Part shown: one piece after another, positions 17,387 to 23,911 of the stretch
How positions within the stretch are numbered: position 1 is the first letter of the stretch
Layout of the letters: each line of letters opens with the position of its first letter
Notes under the pieces: model-generated
What the model saw: only the letters and a program-made list of their open reading frames with translations
Database searches by the model: none
Told to the model about the DNA's origin: nothing
Translations under genes and position numbers: made by a program
NCBI GenBank assembly: GCA_905182635.1
Contig: CAJJCM010000016.1
Span: forward strand, 1-32,330
Length of the DNA: 32,330 bases
Origin: an uncultured Candidatus Poseidoniales archaeon
GTDB taxonomy: Archaea; Thermoplasmatota; Poseidoniia; Poseidoniales; Poseidoniaceae
Reading direction: 5' to 3'

Positions 17387-17525
17387 CAGGGCTCATCTCA
17401 GTTGCCGGCGACCGATTCCTCTTCAGTCTAGAATCTAAACCGTCCTGTGAAGGGATTAAATGGGAAGGGTCGGTCGCAAGTCCAGTGAGAAGATGGGAAT
17501 CTTCCACTGACCAGGCGAGATACGA
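17387..17525 (+). ncRNA. Structured leader or candidate small RNA upstream of the 296-aa coiled-coil gene
   Basis: This 139-bp gap has strong potential RNA structure. One outer inverted repeat pairs GCGACCGA (17408-17415) with TCGGTCGC (17470-17477), and CTTCA (17421-17425) can pair with TGAAG (17448-17452) inside it. A second stem-loop follows at 17483-17509. No ORF fills the gap. It may be a 5' leader with regulatory structure or a processed RNA. No box C/D or H/ACA signature could be assigned with confidence. Confidence 0.45.
17483..17509 (+). promoter_or_regulatory. Stem-loop with GNRA-type tetraloop just upstream of the coiled-coil gene
   Basis: CAGTG (17483-17487), a bulged A (17488), GAAGAT (17489-17494), loop GGGA (17495-17498), ATCTTC (17499-17504) and CACTG (17505-17509) give 11 perfect pairs with one bulge. 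The hairpin ends 16 bases before the ATG at 17526 and could block or organise ribosome entry or bind a protein. Confidence 0.6.
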
Positions 17526-18416
17526 ATGGATGAACTCAAGATTCAACTCGAAGAACGACGAAAGATGGTTGATGAAAAAGCCACAAAATACCGAATTCTT
17601 CGTGATGAGTGCAACGACAACTCCAAGAAGTTCACAATCACTCGAAACGAAATGAACGGCGATGTCCGTGAATTGATTGTTCAAGTTCGAGAACAGCGTG
17701 AAATCCGTGAACAGATGAATGAAATTGTTCGAGATAAGAAGGCTGTTCGGCAAGAAGCGAACAAACTCGTTCGTGAATCAAAAGACGCTCTGAATTTGGC
17801 CAAAGGCCCTGAAGCCGTACAAGAACAACGGAATGATGGCCGTAGAGGTCGTCAAGACCGACCGGATACAATTCATTCACTCCGCCGTGAGTTAATGCGC
17901 TTGGAAAATGAATTCGAGATGGGTCGCCACACTGGGAAAAACGAAACGAAAGTGATGAAGTTGATGAAGGAAAAAAGTGCCCTCATTAAGAAGATGAAGA
18001 ATTCTGAAGATTCCAATACCGGTCTTAAAGATTCACGTGAAACTTTGCGAATGGCCATGGAGGCTCAAGAAACTGCACATGGTGCAGTTGAACAAGCTGC
18101 TGAAGCCGCACAAGAGGCTCACGATTTGATGCTCCAATGGAATAAAGAAGTCGACAACCAACGAGAGAAGGCTGAGTCTGCTCACCGAAAACTCCGTGGA
18201 TCGAAGAAAGATGCTGATAAGAATCACCGAGCCTACATTGTATCACTCCGTTGTTTGCACTCAATCCAAGACATTCTCCGTGCAATGCGTGGAGCAAACG
18301 CTGGCGCAGGTCAACGACCTTCGGCTCGTGTTGAAGTTCAAGATTTGATGAGCAAGTTGATGTCGGGTGAAACACTCTCTACTGACGAATTGCTACAACT
18401 TCAGCGTTACGACTGA
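17526..18416 (+). CDS. COG1340-like coiled-coil protein (296 aa)
   Basis: Nearly all helix and highly charged. Segments such as REQREIREQMNEIVRDKKAV and a run ETAHGAVEQAAEAAQEAHDLM followed by AESAHRKLRGSKKDADKNH resemble the archaeal COG1340 coiled-coil family. Residues 119-157 (LRRELMRLENEFEM...) align without gaps to the 335-aa and 282-aa coiled-coil proteins. The C-terminus, LMSKLMSGETLSTDELLQLQ, matches the short C-terminal module of COG1340 proteins and resembles the one in the TUTase. The gene follows the Roadblock gene after a structured 139-bp gap. Function unknown; it may be a scaffold or ribosome/RNA-associated factor. Confidence 0.82.
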   Translation: MDELKIQLEERRKMVDEKATKYRILRDECNDNSKKFTITRNEMNGDVRELIVQVREQREIREQMNEIVRDKKAVRQEANKLVRESKDALNLAKGPEAVQEQRNDGRRGRQDRPDTIHSLRRELMRLENEFEMGRHTGKNETKVMKLMKEKSALIKKMKNSEDSNTGLKDSRETLRMAMEAQETAHGAVEQAAEAAQEAHDLMLQWNKEVDNQREKAESAHRKLRGSKKDADKNHRAYIVSLRCLHSIQDILRAMRGANAGAGQRPSARVEVQDLMSKLMSGETLSTDELLQLQRYD

Positions 18417-18479
18417 AATCCGTAACTCCGATGAGATGAAAGACCCCCCCATCTACACAAGCATTACTGAGGGATTGAA

Positions 18480-19637
18480 ATGTTGGCGAAAGAAGAAATA
18501 GCGACCATCATTGAAGATTACGACCGAATGAAACTTCGTATCGGTATGACTGCTTCACATTCGGCACTCGATATTTGTGATGGAGCGATTGAAGAAGGAT
18601 TTCCGACCGTCGCCTATTGCAAAGAAGGCCGCCATAAGACCTATGCAAATTACTTCAAAGCACACCGTTCCCAATCAGGACGTGTTGTTCGAGGAATGGT
18701 TGACAAGGCCATTGTCATGCCATCGTTTAACGATGTCATGAACCCTGAAATGCAAGAAGAAATGCGTAAGCGTAATGTCATCTACATCCCGAACCGTTCC
18801 TTCACTTCGTATTCATCGATTGAAGATGTCGAAAATAAATTCAAAGTGCCACTGTTCGGGTCCCGAAACATGCTTCGTATGGAAGAGAGAACTGAAGAGC
18901 AGGATTATTATTGGATTCTAGACAAAGCGGGACTCCCATATCCTGAAGCGATTGCCGATCCGCAAGATATTGACTGTTTGGTCATTGTCAAACTCCATCA
19001 CGCTCAGAAGACATTAGAACGTGGGTTCTTCACCTGTGCATCCTATGCAGAATACCAAGAGAAATCAAAAATACTTCTCGCAGAGGGTGTTATTGATGCC
19101 GAATCATTGGCCGGCGCCCGTATCGAACGCTATGTCATTGGACCAGTTTTCAATCTCAACTTTTTCTATAGTCCACTTGCTGAAGAGGGTGAAAAACTCG
19201 AATTGCTTGGAGTTGACTGGCGTTTCGAATCTTCGCTTGACGGCCATGTTCGATTACCAGCTCCGCAACAAATGACCATGCCTGCTCACCAACAAATCCC
19301 AGAAATGACCGTCGTTGGTCACAACACAGCGACCATTCGTGAGTCTTTACTCGAGAAGGCCTTTGAATTGGGAGAACGATTCATTACCGCAAGTAAGGAA
19401 CATTATGACCCAGGTATCATTGGACCGTTCTGCTTACAAACGTGTATTGACAAGGATATGAATTACTACATCTATGACGTTGCCCCTCGTTTAGGTGGAG
19501 GAACAAACGTTCACATGAGCGTTGGACACCCATACGGAAACGCGACCTGGAGAAAACCAATGTCCAGTGGTCGTCGTATCGCCATGGAATTACGAATGGC
19601 TGCTGAGCAAGATCGTTTGCTCGAAGTCCTCACGTGA
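18480..19637 (+). CDS. purP: FAICAR synthetase PurP (ATP-grasp, formate-dependent)
   Basis: 385 residues. PurP converts AICAR, formate and ATP to FAICAR, the ninth step of archaeal IMP synthesis. Landmarks: MTASHSALDICDGAIEEGFPTVAYCKEGR at the N-terminus, RNMLRMEERTEEQDYYWILDKAGLPYPE and VIVKLHHAQ of the ATP-grasp domain, GARIERYVIGPVFNLNFFYSP, and the C-terminal GPFCLQTCIDKDMNYYIYDVAPRLGGGTNVHM with the metal/ATP residues. Length fits the family (about 360-390). GAGGGATTGA directly precedes the ATG. Bacteria use PurH for this step, so the gene marks the genome as archaeal. Confidence 0.95.
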   Translation: MLAKEEIATIIEDYDRMKLRIGMTASHSALDICDGAIEEGFPTVAYCKEGRHKTYANYFKAHRSQSGRVVRGMVDKAIVMPSFNDVMNPEMQEEMRKRNVIYIPNRSFTSYSSIEDVENKFKVPLFGSRNMLRMEERTEEQDYYWILDKAGLPYPEAIADPQDIDCLVIVKLHHAQKTLERGFFTCASYAEYQEKSKILLAEGVIDAESLAGARIERYVIGPVFNLNFFYSPLAEEGEKLELLGVDWRFESSLDGHVRLPAPQQMTMPAHQQIPEMTVVGHNTATIRESLLEKAFELGERFITASKEHYDPGIIGPFCLQTCIDKDMNYYIYDVAPRLGGGTNVHMSVGHPYGNATWRKPMSSGRRIAMELRMAAEQDRLLEVLT

Positions 19638-19659
19638 TTCTGATACCACGCAACTCTTT

Positions 19660-19679
19660 GTGAACTGCACGTAGTTCAC
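19660..19679 (+). terminator. Perfect hairpin downstream of purP
   Basis: GTGAACT (19660-19666), a 6-nt loop, and AGTTCAC (19673-19679) form a perfect 7-bp stem 22 bp after the purP stop, followed by CTTT. It could be a terminator or RNA-stabilising 3' hairpin, or a palindromic operator for the downstream methyltransferase gene. An ATTTATC stretch shortly after (about 19690-19696) is a possible TATA box for that gene. The rest of 19638-19805 holds nothing I recognise. Confidence 0.4.
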
Positions 19680-19805
19680 TTTCGTACATTCATTTATCAA
19701 AGGCCCCCCTCAAGTTGAATGGGTTAACAAAGGGTAGGCAGTGTACACGGGGACTGAACACCCATTGATACGAAACTTCATCTATGACTGGACGAATCGA
19801 AAAGT

Positions 19806-20423
19806 ATGGCGAGCAGTAAGCGTAAACATCGTCATGGTATTTATCGATTCTATGCACCGTTTTACGACCGGGTATTTGCTCCTAGTCTTTCGGATGGTCA
19901 TTCGAAATTGTATTCTTCACTTGTTCTTGAAAAGAACGACCACATTCTCGAAGTAGGGATTGGAACAGGGATCTCATTGACCCACTGCCCTAATTTTGTC
20001 CGTGTCGATGCCATAGATTTCAGTGAGGCAATGCTTGTAAAAGCCCGAGAACGTTTTCAAAAGGGAGAAATTTCGGCTCAAGTCGAGTTCACAAAAATGG
20101 ATGCTCACTCACTCGAGTTTGAAGATAATGCATTTGAACATTCGATCGTTGCTCATACACTGGCCGTTGTAGCAGAACCAAAAGTGGTATTGGATGAGAT
20201 GATTCGAGTCACCAAAAGAGGTGGTAAAATAGTCATTGTAAATCATTACAAGAAAAATGGAGGACCCATCATCTCGATGTTCAATCCATTCCGAAAACGT
20301 CTCGGTCTTGGAATGCATGTTGAGTTTATCAAACTCATTGAAGAATGCGGTCTCGATGTACTCGAAGAAATACGGGTCAATCGTGGTTCTACAAGCCTTC
20401 TCGTTTGTGAAATACCTCAGTAA
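19806..20423 (+). CDS. SAM-dependent methyltransferase, PmtA/phospholipid-methyltransferase-like
   Basis: 205 residues. Class I Rossmann methyltransferase: motif I ILEVGIGTGISL, acidic residue in VDAIDFSEAML, motif post-II DAHSLEFEDNAFEHSIVAHTLAVV, then KRGGKIVIVNHY. The N-terminal segment YRFYAPFYDRVFAPSLSDGHSK resembles bacterial phosphatidylethanolamine N-methyltransferases (PmtA type), which add methyl groups to lipid head groups. A generic small-molecule substrate is equally possible. The window also encodes a PlsC-like acyltransferase. No ribosome binding site is visible before the ATG. Confidence 0.82.
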   Translation: MASSKRKHRHGIYRFYAPFYDRVFAPSLSDGHSKLYSSLVLEKNDHILEVGIGTGISLTHCPNFVRVDAIDFSEAMLVKARERFQKGEISAQVEFTKMDAHSLEFEDNAFEHSIVAHTLAVVAEPKVVLDEMIRVTKRGGKIVIVNHYKKNGGPIISMFNPFRKRLGLGMHVEFIKLIEECGLDVLEEIRVNRGSTSLLVCEIPQ

Positions 20424-20426
20424 TGA

Positions 20427-20573
20427 ATCACTCAAGCAACGCTAACCAATGCCGACCTCTGCTTCGCTGACTTTACCGGTGCAACTGGAACTTCTTATGC
20501 TACATTGACCAATTCAAATTGGAATCATACCGTTTGGACCGATGGTGAGACTTCCAATAGTAATCCGGCCTAA
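20427..20573 (+). pseudogene. Pentapeptide-repeat gene remnant (no start codon)
   Basis: An open stretch of 48 codons just after the methyltransferase stop reads ITQATLTNADLCFADFTG and continues with ATGTSYATLTNSNWN..., ending in VWTDGETSNSNPA and a TAA at 20571. The A[DTN]LxN/ADFxG five-residue periodicity is that of pentapeptide repeats, and the WTDG..S.SN ending resembles C-termini of secreted pentapeptide-repeat proteins. There is no start codon and only about five repeats remain, so this is probably the 3' end of a deleted or decayed gene. Confidence 0.55.
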
Positions 20574-20626
20574 GTACACACTTGGTAGAACACAAGGGCT
20601 AAAATCCGTCTCGACAAACCAATTTC

Positions 20627-20998
20627 ATGGAAGGAATGTCGGTTGACCAATGGATGGCTCATGAGGCTCAGAATGAATGGGAAACTATGATGAAGAAAAT
20701 CGCAGTCTTTCATGATAAACACAAGTTCGAAGAAAACAACGGTCATGACATGGGCTATCGTATTGCGCTCACGGTTGAAGAATTGGGAGAGTTCGCAGCA
20801 GCGGTGACCAAAGGTAAACCCCTTGCCGATTGTGCTGAAGAAATGGCCGATATCCTCCTGCTGCTTATGGGCCACTCATTGGCAATGGAGATTGATTTGA
20901 AAGCTGCATTTGAAGCCAAGTATGCCACTATTATGCAACGCCCATCGCGTCAAGGTCGTTTAGGATTGCGAGTGACTGAATACAAACCGGATGAATGA
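20627..20998 (+). CDS. MazG-like nucleotide pyrophosphohydrolase
   Basis: 123 residues, all-alpha. The metal-binding pattern of MazG/dUTPase-superfamily enzymes is present: VEELGEFAAAV (EExxE) followed by CAEEMADILLLLMG (ExxD). Such enzymes hydrolyse (d)NTPs to (d)NMP and pyrophosphate; a dUTP/dCTP house-cleaning role would fit the adjacent convergent DHFR and thymidylate synthase genes, but substrate is inferred. A second ATG at 20636 could also be the start. Its stop abuts the DHFR stop with zero bases between. Confidence 0.82.
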   Translation: MEGMSVDQWMAHEAQNEWETMMKKIAVFHDKHKFEENNGHDMGYRIALTVEELGEFAAAVTKGKPLADCAEEMADILLLLMGHSLAMEIDLKAAFEAKYATIMQRPSRQGRLGLRVTEYKPDE

Positions 20999-21466
20999 TT
21001 ATCGAATCCAGTGTTGGAAAATCATATTGTGCTCGTCACGTGGTCCAGCATCGACAAACCGTTCACCAATCAGGTGGAATCCTTCACCCTCAAGTGATGG
21101 AGCAAAGGCATCAGCACCTTCAACTTCAGTTGCGATAATAGTTTTATGAATCTCTTTGGTATGCTCTAAGAACAATTTGTAAATCTCTCCTCCACCAATA
21201 ATGAGCACTTCTTCAGAGTCTCCAAGTTCCAAAATGTCCTCAAAAGAAAGCACTTCAACATCTTCTCGTGGTGTTCTTGACAGCACAATATTCCTTCTTC
21301 CAGGTAATTTACCCGGTAGGCTGTCCCATGTTTTTCGCCCCATAGCGATGGTTTTTGACATGGTGATGCGCTTGAAATGTTGTAAGTCAGATGATTGACG
21401 CCACGGTAAATCACCATCTTTTCCGATGGCTCCGTTCAAATCACATGCAAAAATCATCGTGAACAT
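20999..21466 (-). CDS. folA: Dihydrofolate reductase
   Basis: 155 residues from ATG 21466, preferred because GAGGTCGAT precedes it and upstream in-frame codons overlap thyA. Landmarks: MIFACDLNGAIGKDGDLPW, the substrate aspartate in SSDLQHFKRIT, the NADPH-binding MGRKTWDSLPGKLPGRRNIVLSR and IIGGGEIY. It reduces dihydrofolate to tetrahydrofolate with NADPH, replenishing the folate oxidised by ThyA. It is encoded 10 bp downstream of thyA, an arrangement typical of bacteria. Most archaea lack this pair, so acquisition from bacteria is likely. Confidence 0.95.
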   Translation of the reverse strand: MFTMIFACDLNGAIGKDGDLPWRQSSDLQHFKRITMSKTIAMGRKTWDSLPGKLPGRRNIVLSRTPREDVEVLSFEDILELGDSEEVLIIGGGEIYKLFLEHTKEIHKTIIATEVEGADAFAPSLEGEGFHLIGERFVDAGPRDEHNMIFQHWIR

Positions 21467-21476
21467 CGTATCGACC

Positions 21477-22271
21477 TCACACAGCAATCGGTGCTGAAAT
21501 ATGTGGATGATGTTCATAGCCAACCACTTCTATATCTTCAAAAGTAAACGAGTCAATAGTCGTGCATTCAGGGTTTAATTTGAGTTGAGGTAGTGGCATC
21601 GGTTGACGTGAAATGAGTAAGTGGGATTGCTCAATATGATTGGTATACAGGTGCGCATCACCCAATGTGTGAACGAATGTTCCGGCTTTGAGACCACAAA
21701 TCTGAGCCATCATATGTGTGAGGAGCGCATAGGATGCGATGTTGAATGGCACACCAAGAAAGACATCGGCACTGCGTTGGTACAATTGACAATTGAGTTT
21801 TCCATTGGCAACATGAAACTGGAAGAAAGCGTGGCAAGGCATCAAAGCCATCTGGTCAAGTTCACCGACGTTCCAAGCAGAGACAATGATTCGTCGGCTG
21901 TTTGGATTGGTTCGAATCATATCAATCGCCTGTTCAACTTGATCGATAATACGGCCATCCTTGGCTTCCCATCTACGCCATTGTTTGCCATAAACAGGTC
22001 CTAAGTCGCCGTTTTCATCGGCCCACTCATTCCAGATGCGAACGCCATTGTCTTGTAAATATTGGACGTTGGTATCGCCTTTGAGGAACCAGAGCAGTTC
22101 ATGAACAATAGAGCGTAAATGGAGTTTTTTAGTGGTCACCATTGGAAAGCCTTCGGAGAGGTCGAATCGCATTTGGTGGCCAAACACAGAAAGGGTTCCT
22201 GTACCAGTGCGGTCACCCTTCTCTTCACCTTCATCAAGAATATGTTGAATGAGGTCGTGATAGACTTTCAT
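21477..22271 (-). CDS. thyA: Thymidylate synthase ThyA
   Basis: 264 residues from ATG 22271 (GGTGAG five bases upstream; an in-frame GTG at 22286 is disfavoured). It has the same length as the E. coli enzyme and aligns with it essentially without gaps by eye: [55 protein letters not shown], the nucleophile in [11 protein letters not shown] (Cys146 by E. coli numbering), and [17 protein letters not shown]. It methylates dUMP using methylenetetrahydrofolate, producing dTMP and dihydrofolate for the adjacent DHFR. The close match to bacterial enzymes suggests lateral transfer. Confidence 0.97.
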   Translation of the reverse strand: MKVYHDLIQHILDEGEEKGDRTGTGTLSVFGHQMRFDLSEGFPMVTTKKLHLRSIVHELLWFLKGDTNVQYLQDNGVRIWNEWADENGDLGPVYGKQWRRWEAKDGRIIDQVEQAIDMIRTNPNSRRIIVSAWNVGELDQMALMPCHAFFQFHVANGKLNCQLYQRSADVFLGVPFNIASYALLTHMMAQICGLKAGTFVHTLGDAHLYTNHIEQSHLLISRQPMPLPQLKLNPECTTIDSFTFEDIEVVGYEHHPHISAPIAV

Positions 22272-22330
22272 TGACTCACCAACCACTTGTCACAACCGAC
22301 AGCACTTGAGCATTCTTGAGCGGCTCTATC

Positions 22331-23005
22331 TCACACAGAAAGGAAAAGTGCATCACTTGACTCATCTGGGTGTTCAAGGTAGGTGATGAGATCCGTACCA
22401 GTGACTCGTTCAAGTATCGGCTCGAGAACCTCTCGTACCTTTCCGACCTCCCAGCACCGGCACACATACCACCTTCTCGCCATTTGAGCAAGAATCGAGA
22501 TGCAGGCATGAATAAATCCCTCTTCATACAGGTGCAGGGCAGATTGAATTTGCCTCCAATCGGAAGGAAGGAGTTTCGAGGAGTCTTGAATTGCATGCGT
22601 TCCACTTCTGATTGCTTTTTCACCGAGACTTGAGGGTGTAGATTCGATTGGCCATCCCGCAATTCCGAGTAAGACAAGCGAAACGATGGAGTCGGTCGAG
22701 GGTGTGTCCATTCTGTTTTCGCCTTTCAAGATGCAAACAGGAACTTGTGACATATAGACCGCAAGATGGGCATCGTCTTCCAATAATCTTCGTTGCATGC
22801 ATTGGAATATATCGACCAAAATAGTTGGCCCATCATCATTTGAACTGAGAAAAGGTTTCTCAGAATCGAGATTAAAGCTCCATACAGGTGAAGAATTTAC
22901 AATCGAACACAGCAGTTCCAAACCTCGAAGTTCAGCCTTCAACCTGTTCTTGCAATACTCGTCATCAAGATGTAAGGTGCCGAGGCTTGTATCTATACGT
23001 TCCAC
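22331..23005 (-). CDS. Hypothetical protein (224 aa)
   Basis: Starts with GTG 29 bp after the plsC stop and ends 59 bp before thyA on the same strand, so it sits inside a likely operon. No domain recognised. It is predicted helical, with several cysteines (CKNRLKAELRGLELLC, YVCRCWEVGKVREVLEPILERV) and a moderately hydrophobic centre (SIVSLVLLGIAGWPIE). The position and lack of a better frame support it as a gene, but base composition alone is not decisive. Confidence 0.5.
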   Translation of the reverse strand: MERIDTSLGTLHLDDEYCKNRLKAELRGLELLCSIVNSSPVWSFNLDSEKPFLSSNDDGPTILVDIFQCMQRRLLEDDAHLAVYMSQVPVCILKGENRMDTPSTDSIVSLVLLGIAGWPIESTPSSLGEKAIRSGTHAIQDSSKLLPSDWRQIQSALHLYEEGFIHACISILAQMARRWYVCRCWEVGKVREVLEPILERVTGTDLITYLEHPDESSDALFLSV

Positions 23006-23034
23006 GTAGGGCTGAGCGTTTGACTCTACTTGAA

Positions 23035-23859
23035 CTATGGAGCGCCAAGGGCAGAAATACTCCCCATCAACTGGTCGGTAAACATTCTATAGAGCGAAGC
23101 GAGTGAAGCCCGAATCTCGTGTTCTCCCTTGGCTGAAAGGGCAACCAACTGTTGTGCATCGGTGTTGCCCCCATTGGGGTCTTGAAGCCATTCCATCCAT
23201 GTCACACCTTGACCTGCGGAGAGTGCTATTGGTCGCCAAAGGCGGGGCAATTTGTGATCTTGAGGTTTCATCATATTCCGTGTTCCCATCAGGGCAATGG
23301 GTACGACAACAGCATCGGGATATGAGGCAGCAAGGCGAGCAACTCCAGTTTTCCCTGGGAGTAGGTAAGGTGATTCTGAACGCTTGGAGCGAGTTCCTTC
23401 GGGGAATATCCCAAGTGCTTGGCCAGAATCCAATACATCCGCTGCACTTGAAAGCGCCCCTTCACCACCTTTGTCTCGCTTCGTCTCAATTTGGCCGGTA
23501 GCACGCATTGCAAAGCGCATAACGCTGTTTTTGAAGTGGCCATCTTTTGCTAAATAGTGCGTCGTTCGTCGAGCCGAAGCAATCACAAAGATAGGGTCGA
23601 CATGGGATAAGTGGTTGGCTGCAAGAATGACCGCACCTTTGCGTGGAATGTGGTGCAATCCGTTCAGTTTTGCATTGAGCAGTGGTCGTAAAAAAGGTGA
23701 TACAAACATACGCAGAAATCCGTAACTCGGCGTACGAGGTAACGTCTGGCCAGTTGTTGGAATCAACCAATGTTCTTCGAGGGATTGCCATGCTTCAGCA
23801 AGTGACGCCGCCTCTGTCATAGAAATATGGAATTTAGACACCGTTTTGATTGTTGCCAT
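23035..23859 (-). CDS. plsC: PlsC-like 1-acylglycerol-3-phosphate acyltransferase
   Basis: 275 residues from ATG 23859 (GAGGA about seven bases upstream; in-frame upstream codons lack support). LPLAT signature motifs: ANHLSHVDPIFV (block I, NH-x4-D), the block III motif FPEGTRSKRSE, and VVVPIALMGTRNM (block IV-like). These enzymes transfer acyl chains to glycerophosphates, a step of bacterial ester-lipid synthesis that is unexpected in an archaeon with isoprenoid ether lipids; other hydroxyl acceptors are possible. It probably heads an operon with the 224-aa protein, thyA and folA. Confidence 0.9.
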   Translation of the reverse strand: MATIKTVSKFHISMTEAASLAEAWQSLEEHWLIPTTGQTLPRTPSYGFLRMFVSPFLRPLLNAKLNGLHHIPRKGAVILAANHLSHVDPIFVIASARRTTHYLAKDGHFKNSVMRFAMRATGQIETKRDKGGEGALSSAADVLDSGQALGIFPEGTRSKRSESPYLLPGKTGVARLAASYPDAVVVPIALMGTRNMMKPQDHKLPRLWRPIALSAGQGVTWMEWLQDPNGGNTDAQQLVALSAKGEHEIRASLASLYRMFTDQLMGSISALGAP

Positions 23860-23911
23860 AGAATTCCTCGGCAAAGGGTGAATTTCCCACCTCATTTAAT
23901 CGACCAAATGG

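Noticed and set aside
18444-18450. C-run upstream of purP as a possible phase-variable tract
   Set aside because: It lies in a 63-bp spacer outside the coding region and before a normal ribosome binding site, so slippage would have no obvious coding effect.
19741-19956. Plus-strand frame overlapping the methyltransferase start
   Set aside because: The overlapping methyltransferase frame has clear motifs; this one has none.
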